In this document: in pieces, positions 27,818-36,708 of the stretch
Layout of the letters: each line of letters opens with the position of its first letter
Position numbering within the stretch: the first letter of the stretch is position 1
Origin: Cellulomonas aerilata
GTDB lineage: Bacteria; Actinomycetota; Actinomycetes; Actinomycetales; Cellulomonadaceae
NCBI RefSeq assembly: GCF_007991755.1
Contig: NZ_BJYY01000001.1
Coordinates: 434,001 to 498,000 of the forward strand
Length of the DNA stretch: 64,000 nucleotides
Direction of reading: 5' to 3'
The notes under the pieces: generated by a model
What the model saw: only the letters and a program-made list of their open reading frames with translations
The model's database searches: none
What the model was told of the DNA's origin: nothing
Position numbers and translations under genes: made by a program

Positions 27818-29107
27818 TCACAGGCACCCGCCCGCGACGTCGTCGGAGCTGGCCGTCGGGTACGCCGCCTCGGTGCCCGCGGCATGCACCCGCATGAGGA
27901 CCACGGACTCGGGCGTCCCCTCGGGCTGCAGGCCGCCCTCGGCGCCCTGCGTCTCCAGGACGAGCGTGCCGGACGGTCCGGTCAGCCACCACACCCGCGA
28001 CTGCGGACCCTCGAGCGGGCCCTCCAGGGCGGGGTAGGCGGCCCGGAGCTCGTCGACCGTCGTCCCGACGCCGACGCCCTCGGCCGTGCGGACGGTGGCG
28101 CTCAGGACGTCGATGCGGGACACCTGCCGGTCGTCGGCCGCGACGTGGAAGAGCGGTCGCGGCTCGCCGTCGCGCACCTCGGGCGCGTAGCCGGCCGGCA
28201 CCCACCGTCCCGGCGACCCGCCGGAGTCCGCGCACAGGTCGGGGTCCCACTCGATCATCGCCGCGCCGGGGTTCGTCGCGGGCGGTCGGCCGACGGCCAG
28301 CGGTCCCAGGCCGGCCGGGGAGAGCACCAGGTCCTCGGCCGCGGGGTGCGGATCGGTGGACGGCGGCGCCGTGGCCGGTGCGCCACCCGTGACGACGAGG
28401 CCCAGCGGACCGCCCGCGACCTCGAGCGCGTCGCCGTCGGCCAGGGTGAGCGCCACGGACAGGTAGACGTCGTAGGCACCCGGCGCGAGCGCCGCGGCTG
28501 CGGCGCCGTCGGTCGAGCAGGTGATGGGGACCCCCGCGAGGGGCTGGGACACCCGGGCGCCGGCGGGCAGGCGGACGTCGGGCGCCGGACCGCCGGGCGG
28601 TGCCCAGGTGCCCACCACGGTCCCGTCCTGCGCGAACCACACCCGCACCCCGGACGGGTTCGTCGCGTCGAGGTCGCGCTCGCCGCCGTTGACCAGCACG
28701 GTGTCGAGCGTGAGCCGCTCGCCGGCGACGACGGTGGTGTGGTCCGCCGCAGGTTCCAGGTGCAGGTCGGCGTCACCGGGCGGGTCCTCGAACGCCGGGA
28801 CGGGGAGCCCGCACCCCAGGTCGCCGGTCGGGGTGACGACGCGCCACGGGGCGTCGTCGGGCACGGGGGTGGCCAGGCTGGTCGCGGGCGGCGCCGGCGC
28901 CGGCTGCACCGTCCGGTCCTCCACCAGCTGGAGCGTCCCGACGGCGACGGCACCGGCGGCAGCGAGCCCCACGACGCTCCCGCCGGCGGTCCGGGCTGCC
29001 CGCCGGCGGCGGATCCGGCGCATCACGGGTGCCGGCTCGAGGTCGGGGAGCGTCGAGGCGCTCGCGCGGGCGGCGTCGTGCAGGGCGGTGCCCAGGTCGA
29101 GGTCCAT
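27818..29107 (-). CDS. Membrane-anchored partner of SigE-family sigma factor
   Basis: A 429-residue protein with a 36-residue cytoplasmic N-terminus ending in RRIRRRRAAR, one transmembrane helix (about 41-62), and a large extracytoplasmic part of Ala/Pro-rich beta segments with cysteines in LGCGLP and ITCSTD. I do not recognise the outer domains. Its start lies one base after the stop of the sigma factor, the usual arrangement for a sigma regulator in the SigE family of actinomycetes. It lacks the zinc anti-sigma motif, so its control function is inferred only from position and topology. Confidence 0.65.
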   Translation of the reverse strand: MDLDLGTALHDAARASASTLPDLEPAPVMRRIRRRRAARTAGGSVVGLAAAGAVAVGTLQLVEDRTVQPAPAPPATSLATPVPDDAPWRVVTPTGDLGCGLPVPAFEDPPGDADLHLEPAADHTTVVAGERLTLDTVLVNGGERDLDATNPSGVRVWFAQDGTVVGTWAPPGGPAPDVRLPAGARVSQPLAGVPITCSTDGAAAAALAPGAYDVYLSVALTLADGDALEVAGGPLGLVVTGGAPATAPPSTDPHPAAEDLVLSPAGLGPLAVGRPPATNPGAAMIEWDPDLCADSGGSPGRWVPAGYAPEVRDGEPRPLFHVAADDRQVSRIDVLSATVRTAEGVGVGTTVDELRAAYPALEGPLEGPQSRVWWLTGPSGTLVLETQGAEGGLQPEGTPESVVLMRVHAAGTEAAYPTASSDDVAGGCL

Positions 29108-29108
29108 G

Positions 29109-29636
29109 TCATCGCTCCCGCACGAGAAGGGTCTGGGTGGGTGCGGGCCGGATCGGGCCGAGCACGCCCTCGAGGCTGTGCACCCCCATGCTCAGGTACC
29201 GCTTGACGGCGCCCTCGCTGACGGCGAGCCGGCGCGCGATCTCGGTGACGGTGAGGTCCTCGTAGAACCGCAGGACCACGCAGGCCCGCTGCTGCGGCGG
29301 CAGCCGGCGCAGTGCCGCGACGACGTCGACCCGGTCCCCGGTGGAGGACTCCGGGCCGGCTGTCTGGGACGGCTCGGCCGTCAGGTGGAGGCGCGCCGCC
29401 CACCGCCCGCGTCGTCGCCAGCCGTCGAGGTAGACGGTGAGGATGGTGCGGCGCACGTACGCCTCGGCGGAGTCGAGCTCCAGGCCGGCGCGCCGCCGGG
29501 AGAAGGTCTTGACCAGCGCGTCCTGGACGAGGTCCTCCGCGTCGTCGAGGTTGCCGCACAGCAGGTACGCGTAGCCCCGCAGGGCACGCCCGCGGGTCGC
29601 GATCAGCGACTCGACCACGTCGTCCTGGGTGGACAC
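29109..29636 (-). CDS. SigE-family ECF sigma factor
   Basis: A 175-residue sigma factor of the actinobacterial SigE family (group with short sequence). Region 2 is at about 15-85 (ALRGYAYLLCGNLDDAEDLVQDALVKTFSRRR, AYVRRTILTVYLDGWRRR). Region 4 is at about 105-155 (LRRLPPQQRACVVLRFYEDLTVTEIARRLAVSEGAVKRYLSMGV). The stop is followed after one base by the membrane protein gene. Promoter preference is unknown. Confidence 0.85.
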   Translation of the reverse strand: MSTQDDVVESLIATRGRALRGYAYLLCGNLDDAEDLVQDALVKTFSRRRAGLELDSAEAYVRRTILTVYLDGWRRRGRWAARLHLTAEPSQTAGPESSTGDRVDVVAALRRLPPQQRACVVLRFYEDLTVTEIARRLAVSEGAVKRYLSMGVHSLEGVLGPIRPAPTQTLLVRER

Positions 29637-29782
29637 CCGTCACCCCTCGCCGGCCGGGCGCGGCCCGGTGGGCCGCTGCTACCGATCATGACGCCCGGCG
29701 GCCCTGGAACGTTGTCCGCGTGCGGGCGGTGGGGCCGGTGGGCACCCGGACGGCGGCTGGAGATCACCCCCTCGGGCTGGGT

Positions 29783-29788
29783 TAGGAT
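29783..29788 (+). promoter_or_regulatory. -10 element of SRP RNA gene
   Basis: TAGGAT lies about eight bases before the predicted 5' end of the SRP RNA at about 29796. Confidence 0.6.
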
Positions 29789-29793
29789 TCCGG

Positions 29794-29885
29794 CAGACCC
29801 CTCGTGCGGCGTCATCTCGCTGAACCCCCCCAGGGCCGGAAGGCAGCAAGGGCAGGCGGGCTCTGGCGGGTGTGCGGGGGGTCCT
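29794..29885 (+). ncRNA. ffs: Small SRP RNA (4.5S, bacterial small type)
   Basis: The universal SRP RNA apical loop is present (GGGCCGGAAGGCAGCAAGG, 29833-29851), paired with GGCGGGCTCTGGCGGG. The outer stem forms between GACCCC (29796-29801) and GGGGTC (29878-29883). It encodes the RNA core that binds Ffh for cotranslational membrane targeting. End points are approximate. It is upstream of dnaX in many actinobacteria; here about 9.5 kb of accessory genes separate them. Confidence 0.9.
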
Positions 29886-30227
29886 CCTCGTCCGTGGGGC
29901 CGGAGGGACGACGCCGTCCGGCCTTCCGCCGCCTGCCGACGGGCGCGCGTCGCCGTCGTCCCCTCGAACCCGACCTGCTGCGTCTCAGCAGGTGTGGTGC
30001 CCGCGCGCGCGACGGGCACCGGTGCGACCGTGGCGGGGTCCTGGACCGGGCCGGGTCCGGAGACCGGTCGATCGGTGGACCGGGCCGGTGCTGCCGGGCT
30101 GCGTCGGGCGGGTGACGCGCGTCTCGTCACGGTCGGTATCGGTCACCGTCGGTGTCGTGTTGTCGAGGTGGTGCTGGAACAGGGCGTGCCCACGGCCTAC
30201 ATCGCTGGGATCGGCGAGGGAATGGTT
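29886..30227 (+). other. Gene-free region before the GGDEF/EAL gene
   Basis: This 342-base stretch has no supported gene. It contains a short imperfect repeat of CGGTCGGTATCGGTCACCGTCGGTGTCG type (about 30130-30157). No clear promoter was found, and the frame continues open through it because of the high GC content. Confidence 0.5.
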
Positions 30228-33128
30228 GTGGTGGAAGTGAGCAGTGCGGGATCTGTGGTCTCGTCGGACGTCGGTACGTCGACGTTGACGACGCGTCTGG
30301 TCCTCCAGCTGGTGGCCGACCGCCTCGGGGAGGACGGTGTGGCCGCCGTCCTGCGGCGTGCGGACGTGCAGGGGCAGCGCGACACGCTGCGCAGTGCCAC
30401 GGGGCGGGTGGACCACCCGACGAAGCTGCGCCTCTTCGCGGCGGCCGCCGACGTCCTGGGCGACGATCGTTTCGGTCTGGAGCTGGGCGCTGCGGCGCTG
30501 CGTGATCCGGCGTTCGCGACGGTCCGCGCCCTGGTGCGGTCGGCCGGGTCGCCGCAGCGGGCGCTGCGCCTCGTCTCCCGTGCGTCGGCGCGACTCGACA
30601 GCGCCGCGGTGCTCCGCTGCCAGGACGCCGCCCCCGGGGCGGCGAGCGTGGTGTCGCGCGTCTCCCCGCCGGACCACGCCGACCGTGTGGACTGCGACTA
30701 CACCATCGGGTTGCTGCGTCAGGTCCCGGTCCTGTTCGGGGAGGCCGCGGCAGAGGTCCGGCACACCGAGTGCCAGGTCGACTCCGCGCCGGAGTGCGTG
30801 TACGAGCTCAGATGGAAGCGCCCGTGGCGGACCAGGTGGTCGCGGACGCAGGCGCCGACGGGCGGTGAGGTGGCCGCCGGGCCGATCGCACCGTTCGAGC
30901 ACCGGCTCGCCGGTCTGCAGTCCGCGGCTGCCGATCTGGTCGGCGGTGGGTCGTTGGAGGACGTGCTCGAGCGGATCGCGGCGCGCGCCGGCTCGGCCGT
31001 CCACGCGCCCGGACACGTCCTGGCGGTGACACTGCCGTCCGGCCGCCGGCATCGTCGTCACGTGGGTGCGGGCACTGGCCTGACCGGTGCGGTCGACGAG
31101 CTGCACGCCGCTGGACCGGGGTCGCACGTCGTGGCCGGCCATCCTGTGCTGACGGTCGCGGTGGAGTCGGCGGCCCAGCACCACGGATACCTGTCCGCGG
31201 TGGCGCTGCCCGGCCAGGACTTCCTCCCCGAGGACCTCGGCACCCTGGCGGCCTTCGCCCAGCACGCTGCCGCCGGTGTGGAGATGGCGGGGCACCTGGA
31301 GCGGGCCCGGGAGGAGTCACGGACGGCACGCCTCCTGCTCGCGGTCGCGAGCTCCCTGTCGCGGCACCGCACCGTGGCGTCGGTGGCGGACGCCGTCGCG
31401 GCGGCCGTGCCGCCGCTGACCGGGGCCGACCGTTCCGCCTTCGCGCTGCTGGACCCCGACACCCACCGGGCGACCATCGCCGGGATGTGGGGTTGGCCGG
31501 ACCGGCTGACCGACGAGGTCGCGCGCTACACCACCGATCCCCAGGAGAGCCCCGAGCTGTGCGCGCTGCTGCGCAGCCCGGCACCGGTCCGGCTCGACGC
31601 GACCGGCTCGACGTGGGCACGGGAGATGCTCGCCGCCTTCGACGTCGAGGTCATGGCGGCGGTGCCGGTGGTCCTGGAGGGCGAGGTGCTGGGCCTCGTG
31701 CTGGCGCACTGGGTGACCGGCGCGCCGGCGGTCCTCGACGACGTGCTGACCGAGCGGCTGACCGGCGTGGCCGGTCTGGCGGCGGTCGCCCTGGACAACA
31801 CCCGCCTGCTCGAGCGAGTACGCCGCCAGGCCACGCTCGACGCCCTGACCGGCGTGCCGAACCGCGTGGTGCTGGAGGACCGCCTCGACGCCGCCCTGGA
31901 GGCCGCCCGGCGGGACCGGAGCCGGGTGGGTGTGCTGTTCTGCGACGTCGACCGGTTCAAGCGCGTGAACGACTCCCGGGGCCACGAGGCCGGCGACCAG
32001 CTGCTGCAGCACGTGGCGCAGGCGCTGGTCGCGTCCGTCGCGGCGCCGGGGACCGTCGCCCGCTACTCCGGCGACGAGTTCGTCGTGCTGCTGCCCGACG
32101 TGGCGTCGGACAGCGAGCTGCGCGACGTCGCCGGCATCATCCGTGCCCGGCTCGCGGCCCCGATGACCGCCGCGGGCGAGGAGGTGTACATCAGCATGGC
32201 CATCGGCTCCGCCCTCAGCGACGGATGGGCCGCCCATGACGGTGATCGCCGGCCGAAGGACGCCGGCTCCCTGGTCGCGCGCGCCCGCCAGGACATGTAC
32301 CGCCTCAAGGCGCGTACCCGCGGCCTGCCGGCGCCGGTGGTCGACGGGATGGACCGGCTGCGCCTGGAGACCGACCTGCACGACGCAGCCAGCCGCAACG
32401 AGCTCGTGGTGCACTACCAACCCCAGGTCGACGCCGGAACCGGTCGGACGGTGGCCGTCGAGGCGCTGGTGCGGTGGCAACACCCCACGCTGGGCATGGT
32501 CCCTCCCGGGGTCTTCATCCCGATCGCCGAGGACAGCGGCGCCATCGGCGAGATCGGCGCGCACGTCCTCGCCGTGGCCTGCAGCACCGTCGCCGGCTGG
32601 CACGTCGGCGGCACGCCGCTGGAGCTCGCGGTCAACGTCTCCGCGTCGCAGCTGCACACAGCCGGCTTCAGCGACTTCGTCCGACTGGTGCTCAAGCAGA
32701 CCGGCCTCGCCGCGCACCGCCTGGTGCTCGAGGTCACCGAGAGCCAGGTCGTCGCTGACACCGATGCGCTCGGCGAGCTCACCGCACTGCGTGCGCTCGG
32801 CGTGGGGATCTCGGTCGACGACTTCGGCACCGGCTACTCCTCGCTGAGCCAGCTGCGCCGCCTGCCCGCCACCGAGGTCAAGATCGACCAGTCCTTCACC
32901 GCCGAGCTGCCCGGCTCGGCCTCGTTCGTCGCCGGCATCGTCGCCCTGGCCCACAGCCTGGACCTGCGCGTGGTCGCCGAGGGCGTGGAGCAGCCCGAGC
33001 AGCTCCGGGCGCTGATCGACGCGGGGTGCGACCGCGCGCAGGGCTACCTCCTGGGCCGTCCCGCTCCCGCCGCGGACGTGCGATCCCGGACGGACGCCGC
33101 CGAGACGGAGGGACCTACTCATGGATGA
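30228..33128 (+). CDS. V4R-like/GAF/GGDEF/EAL bifunctional c-di-GMP protein
   Basis: A 966-residue cytoplasmic sensor. Residues 1-195 form a domain resembling V4R ligand-binding domains, ending in a Cys-containing segment (HTECQVDSAPECVYELRW). GAF domains follow (about 240-360 and 365-525), then a diguanylate cyclase domain (about 535-700) with the variant motif SGDEF near 612 and no RxxD inhibition site. A complete EAL phosphodiesterase domain follows (about 720-955: VEALVRW, NVSASQL, LEVTES, DDFGTGYSS, KIDQSF, EGVEQ). Start taken at GTG 30228 with GAGGG upstream; ATG 30222 is also possible. The frame runs open from 28521 through the SRP RNA, and that extension is rejected. Confidence 0.8.
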   Translation: MVEVSSAGSVVSSDVGTSTLTTRLVLQLVADRLGEDGVAAVLRRADVQGQRDTLRSATGRVDHPTKLRLFAAAADVLGDDRFGLELGAAALRDPAFATVRALVRSAGSPQRALRLVSRASARLDSAAVLRCQDAAPGAASVVSRVSPPDHADRVDCDYTIGLLRQVPVLFGEAAAEVRHTECQVDSAPECVYELRWKRPWRTRWSRTQAPTGGEVAAGPIAPFEHRLAGLQSAAADLVGGGSLEDVLERIAARAGSAVHAPGHVLAVTLPSGRRHRRHVGAGTGLTGAVDELHAAGPGSHVVAGHPVLTVAVESAAQHHGYLSAVALPGQDFLPEDLGTLAAFAQHAAAGVEMAGHLERAREESRTARLLLAVASSLSRHRTVASVADAVAAAVPPLTGADRSAFALLDPDTHRATIAGMWGWPDRLTDEVARYTTDPQESPELCALLRSPAPVRLDATGSTWAREMLAAFDVEVMAAVPVVLEGEVLGLVLAHWVTGAPAVLDDVLTERLTGVAGLAAVALDNTRLLERVRRQATLDALTGVPNRVVLEDRLDAALEAARRDRSRVGVLFCDVDRFKRVNDSRGHEAGDQLLQHVAQALVASVAAPGTVARYSGDEFVVLLPDVASDSELRDVAGIIRARLAAPMTAAGEEVYISMAIGSALSDGWAAHDGDRRPKDAGSLVARARQDMYRLKARTRGLPAPVVDGMDRLRLETDLHDAASRNELVVHYQPQVDAGTGRTVAVEALVRWQHPTLGMVPPGVFIPIAEDSGAIGEIGAHVLAVACSTVAGWHVGGTPLELAVNVSASQLHTAGFSDFVRLVLKQTGLAAHRLVLEVTESQVVADTDALGELTALRALGVGISVDDFGTGYSSLSQLRRLPATEVKIDQSFTAELPGSASFVAGIVALAHSLDLRVVAEGVEQPEQLRALIDAGCDRAQGYLLGRPAPAADVRSRTDAAETEGPTHG

Positions 33129-34113
33129 CGGCAGCACCGCCCGCCCGGCGCGCGACGTGCTCCCGTTCGCCGACTTCGCGGCGGCTGCGCGGGAGGTCAC
33201 CCGCGAGCTGCGCGCCCGGCTCGGGATGCGCGCCTGGATGGTCACCCGCGCGGCCGGTGAGCACCAGGTCGTCCTGCAGGTCGACGACGCACCGGACGGG
33301 TACGGCATCGACGCCGGGGCGGTGCTCAGCTGGGACGGGTCGCTGTGCGCCGAGATGGTCGCCGGGCACGGCCCGCACGTCGCTCCCCGCGTCGCCGACG
33401 TGCCGGCGTTCGCCCACGCACCCAACCGGCGGCACGCACCCGTCGAGGCGTACATCGGTGTGCCGCTGGTGCAGTCCGACGGGCGGGTCTTCGGGACCCT
33501 GTGCGCGTTCGACCCCGAACCCCAGGCGCAGTCGCTGCACGACGCCGAGGGCCTGGTCGTCGTCCAGGCGCGTCTGCTGTCGACGGTGCTCGAGCTCGAG
33601 CTCGCCAACCAGGAGCTGCACCGACGCGCGGAGCGTGCCGAGGCGGACGCCACCATGGACGCGTTGACCCAGACCGGGAACCGCCGCGGGTGGGATCACA
33701 CGCTCGCCGCTGAGGAGGCCCGCTGCCGCCGCTACGGCCACCCCGCGTGCGTCCTGGTCATCGACGTCAACGGCCTCAAGGAGGTCAACGACTCCCGCGG
33801 GCACACCGCTGGAGACCGGCTCCTGGCCGCCTGCGCGGCGGCGCTCACCGACAACGTGCGGACCTCGGACTACGTCGCCCGCCTCGGCGGTGACGAGTTC
33901 GCGGTCCTGACCGTCGAGACCGACCGACACGCCGGCACGGTCGAGCGGGAGCGCCTGCACGCAGCGCTGCGCGCGGCCGGGGTCGACGCGGCGGTCGGCC
34001 TGGGGGTCCGCCACCCGGAGTCCTCGCTCCAGACGGCGTGGCGGCAGGCCGACGAGGCGATGTACCGCGACAAGCGCCAGGCACGCGGGAGCGCCGCCCA
34101 CCACGGGCGGTGA
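33121..34113 (+). CDS. GAF-GGDEF diguanylate cyclase
   Basis: A 330-residue protein with an N-terminal GAF domain (about 10-160, PVEAYIGVPLVQSDGRVFGTLCAFDPEP) and a diguanylate cyclase domain (about 175-320). The active-site loop is LGGDEF near residue 255, and an RxxD product-inhibition site (RTSD) lies five residues before it. It therefore should make c-di-GMP under feedback control. Its ATG overlaps the upstream EAL protein gene by eight bases, so the two are translationally coupled. Confidence 0.9.
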   Translation: MDDGSTARPARDVLPFADFAAAAREVTRELRARLGMRAWMVTRAAGEHQVVLQVDDAPDGYGIDAGAVLSWDGSLCAEMVAGHGPHVAPRVADVPAFAHAPNRRHAPVEAYIGVPLVQSDGRVFGTLCAFDPEPQAQSLHDAEGLVVVQARLLSTVLELELANQELHRRAERAEADATMDALTQTGNRRGWDHTLAAEEARCRRYGHPACVLVIDVNGLKEVNDSRGHTAGDRLLAACAAALTDNVRTSDYVARLGGDEFAVLTVETDRHAGTVERERLHAALRAAGVDAAVGLGVRHPESSLQTAWRQADEAMYRDKRQARGSAAHHGR

Positions 34114-34131
34114 CAGGTGAGGGGGCCGCAC

Positions 34132-34172
34132 GCCCCGGGGGGCGGGACTCGACGAGTCCCGCCCCCCGGGGC
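34132..34172. terminator. Perfect 19-bp terminator hairpin
   Basis: The 34132-34150 arm pairs with 34154-34172 with a 3-nt loop and no mismatch. It separates the convergent diguanylate cyclase and polysaccharide deacetylase genes and can act in both directions. Confidence 0.85.
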
Positions 34173-34179
34173 AGGTCCG

Positions 34180-34926
34180 TCAGACCTTCTTGATGAAGCT
34201 CGACATCGTCTCGCTGCTGACGATCATGTTGCGGTTGAGCGCGAGCAGGTCGTCACCAGGCGTCGTCTTGCCGGCCGCCACCGTGAACGCCAGCTGGATG
34301 CCGGCGTCCCGCAACGCCCGCTGGGCGTCGGCGTCGTAGCGTCCGTACGGGTAGGCCAGGTACTCGGTCCGGGAGCCCTTGATCCCCGCCAGGACGGTGT
34401 CGGCGGCGGTGACCGAGGCGTACGCACCCTCGTAGCTCAGGGTCGACAGGTCGTTGTGGTCCTTGGTGTGGTTCTCCACCTCCACCGTGGCGGGCAGCCC
34501 GGCGAGCTGCGCCGCGGTGAGGTGACCTGGCGTGCCCACCCAGTCGGACACCGCGAACTGGACGGCCTTGAAGCCGTACCGCTCCAGCACCGGCACCACG
34601 TGGACGAGGAAGTCGCTCGTGCCGTCGTCGAAGGTCAGCAGGACGGGCTTGCTCGGCGCCGGAGCCTGGAAGGTCATGATGCTGCGGTACTCGTCGGCCG
34701 TCAGGGTCGTGTAGCCGTTGGACGCCAGGTAGGCCATCTGCTCGGTGAACTTCGCCGTGCTCAGCTGGTACCGGCCGGACGGGTTGTCGCTGACGACGTG
34801 GTAGGCGAGGACCGGGATGCTCACGGACGACGACGACGGGGGCGCCGGCGCGGCGGCGGACACGGGTCCGGTGGTGGCGAGCACCATCGACACGGCCACC
34901 AGCAGGACTGATGCGAACCTCTTCAT
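34180..34926 (-). CDS. Secreted polysaccharide deacetylase
   Basis: A 248-residue exported carbohydrate esterase of family 4. The signal peptide runs to about residue 25 (GPVSAAA). The catalytic and metal-binding residues are Asp in LLTFDDG (98-102) and the histidines in ENHTKDH (His153, His157). It would deacetylate N-acetylglucosamine in peptidoglycan or an exopolysaccharide. It is monocistronic, with its promoter in the AT-richer stretch upstream. Confidence 0.9.
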   Translation of the reverse strand: MKRFASVLLVAVSMVLATTGPVSAAAPAPPSSSSVSIPVLAYHVVSDNPSGRYQLSTAKFTEQMAYLASNGYTTLTADEYRSIMTFQAPAPSKPVLLTFDDGTSDFLVHVVPVLERYGFKAVQFAVSDWVGTPGHLTAAQLAGLPATVEVENHTKDHNDLSTLSYEGAYASVTAADTVLAGIKGSRTEYLAYPYGRYDADAQRALRDAGIQLAFTVAAGKTTPGDDLLALNRNMIVSSETMSSFIKKV

Positions 34927-34987
34927 GCGGACTCCTTCGTCGGCACAGGTGTGGACGACCGGCGCCTCGCTGCGCCGTCGTCAATTC

Positions 34988-35009
34988 CGGTTATTGGATG
35001 AACTAACCG
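34988..35009. promoter_or_regulatory. Inverted repeat upstream of the deacetylase gene
   Basis: CGGTTA (34988-34993) and TAACCG (35004-35009) form an inverted repeat with a 10-nt centre, within a relatively AT-rich segment between the deacetylase and the zinc-finger gene. It may be an operator or promoter region. The 251-base gap contains nothing else recognised. Confidence 0.4.
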
Positions 35010-35177
35010 CGTGCGGACACTAACGGACGCCTTCGCGCCCGGCGACCGGCACCTTTCGCCGTATGCCCGTAGGCGAGACGTCTCCCGCGGGACGCGACGG
35101 GCGACGGCGAGCCGGGCGCTGCCCCTGTCGTGCCGCCCGGGCGAGCGGGCGACCGGGTGGACGGGCAGCATGGGCGC

Positions 35178-35354
35178 ATGACGTCCCAGGCGGAGACCGA
35201 GCCCGACCCGAACGACCCTGCGCTGGCAGTGCACTGCCCTCGGTGTGCTGCCGTCCCGGGGGCGCTGTGCCGCACCGCGGAGCGGGTGCCACGCCGACCG
35301 CACCGACGGCGACGCGCCGCCTACGCTCGTACCTCGGCTCTGCCCAGCCAGTGA
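35178..35354 (+). CDS. Small zinc-ribbon-like protein
   Basis: A 58-residue protein with the pattern CPRCAAVPGALC followed by a basic segment ([15 protein letters not shown]). This resembles the short actinomycete zinc-finger domain proteins with CxxC and a later Cys plus His. Nucleic-acid binding is plausible. CAGCAT lies six bases before the ATG, suggesting a leaderless start. Confidence 0.6.
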   Translation: MTSQAETEPDPNDPALAVHCPRCAAVPGALCRTAERVPRRPHRRRRAAYARTSALPSQ

Positions 35355-35386
35355 GCGTCGCCTGAGCGTCCGCGGCAGCAGCGTGC

Positions 35387-36595
35387 TCAGGCCGCCGGGC
35401 GGGGTCGGCGGGTGAGCACCTGGGCAAGGGTGGTCCCGCGGGACCTGCGCCCCGTCGCCAGCAGGCGCAGCACCGGGACGGCGTTGATGGCTTCGTAGGC
35501 GAGCACGCAGGCGGGGACGAGCAGGGCCACGGCCAGCGCCCATCCGGCGACGGCGTCGATCCCCGTCGGCAGGAGCCAGACGGCGCACGCGACCACCAGG
35601 ACGTAGTGCACCAGGTAGATCGGCAGTGAGGCGTCCACGACCCAGTCGACGAGGCGGCTCCTGCGGTCGGCGACCCGAGCGGCACCACCGAGGATCAGCA
35701 GCGCCACCGCGAGACCCCCGGTGGTGTCGGCGGCGGCGACGAGCGCGGCACCGGCGGGGGACTGCCATGTCTGCATCGACTCGGCGACGTGGACGACCAG
35801 GCACACGCCCCCCACGAGAGCCAGCACCGGCCACCCGGCACTCGCGCGACGCAGGTCCTGCGGGCGCAGCGCCAGTGCGGCGCCGATCACGAAGGCCGGC
35901 ACGTACAGGACCACCTCGCTGGTCACCACGCCGCCCAGCAGGCCGCCGATCCCGCTCGCCCGCCAGATCGCCAGCCCGAGCACCACGACGACGCCGGCGG
36001 CACCGAGGACCGCGACGGTCCGGCCCACCGTCGCCTGCGCCCACGTCAGCCCTGCGGCTGCCACGCGGGCTGCCGGTGCGCGCCAGGGGGACGAGAGCAG
36101 CACGGCGGCGCCGGCGCAGTACAGGAGCAGGACGATGAGGAACCACAGGTGGTAGATGCCCGTCCAGCTGCCGACGCCGGTGGTCCAGCGGTCCACCGCG
36201 GTGCCCCAGTCGCCCGACCGGTGGCGGGCGACGAGCAGCGCCTGCAGCGGGTTGAGCAGCAGCAGCCCGAACAGCAGCGGGACGCCCAGGCGCCGTGCCC
36301 TCCCGCGGAACCACGTGCCGGGGTCGCGCCGCCGCAGGACCAGCACGGCGAAGAACCCGGCGACGACGAAGAAGGCGGGCATGCGCCACAGGTGCACGAG
36401 ACCCCACAGGACCATCAGGACGGGGGACTGCTCACCGGGCGCGACCCAGGTGTCGCCGGAGAACACCACGGCCGCGTGGTACGGCACGCCGATGACCATG
36501 AGCGTGCCGCGCAGGCCGTCGAGAGAGTGCAGCCGCGTCGACGACGTCGTGACGGGAGCCGACGGGCGCGTGGTCGTCGGGTCGTCTGATCGCAT
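35387..36595 (-). CDS. Acyltransferase family membrane protein (Acyl_transf_3)
   Basis: A 402-residue integral membrane protein with about ten helices. The N-terminal LHSLDGLRGTLMVIGVPYHAA and PAFFVVAGFFA motif with the catalytic His in the first cytoplasmic segment is typical of acyltransferase_3 enzymes that O-acetylate sugars. The substrate is unknown; acylation of an exopolysaccharide or wall polymer fits with the nearby deacetylase. The ATG at 36595 is leaderless, TAGGGT being six bases upstream. Confidence 0.85.
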   Translation of the reverse strand: MRSDDPTTTRPSAPVTTSSTRLHSLDGLRGTLMVIGVPYHAAVVFSGDTWVAPGEQSPVLMVLWGLVHLWRMPAFFVVAGFFAVLVLRRRDPGTWFRGRARRLGVPLLFGLLLLNPLQALLVARHRSGDWGTAVDRWTTGVGSWTGIYHLWFLIVLLLYCAGAAVLLSSPWRAPAARVAAAGLTWAQATVGRTVAVLGAAGVVVVLGLAIWRASGIGGLLGGVVTSEVVLYVPAFVIGAALALRPQDLRRASAGWPVLALVGGVCLVVHVAESMQTWQSPAGAALVAAADTTGGLAVALLILGGAARVADRRSRLVDWVVDASLPIYLVHYVLVVACAVWLLPTGIDAVAGWALAVALLVPACVLAYEAINAVPVLRLLATGRRSRGTTLAQVLTRRPRPAA

Positions 36596-36601
36596 CGGGC
36601 G

Positions 36602-36607
36602 ACCCTA
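36602..36607 (-). promoter_or_regulatory. -10 element of leaderless acyltransferase gene
   Basis: TAGGGT is separated by six bases (CGCCCG) from the ATG at 36595. Confidence 0.6.
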
Positions 36608-36708
36608 GCCTCACGCGAGGGAAGGGTTGGCGGACCGGCTCCCGTGGCACCCGTTCGGGTGCCGGAGCGCGACCGTGACGGACCACGGGGGCGGGCAGGA
36701 TGACCTCC

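Noticed and set aside
28521-30227. Open frame extending the GGDEF/EAL gene 569 codons upstream, through the SRP RNA
   Set aside because: The frame is kept open only by high GC content. It overlaps the antisense genes 27818-29636 and the SRP RNA, and homology begins after 30228.
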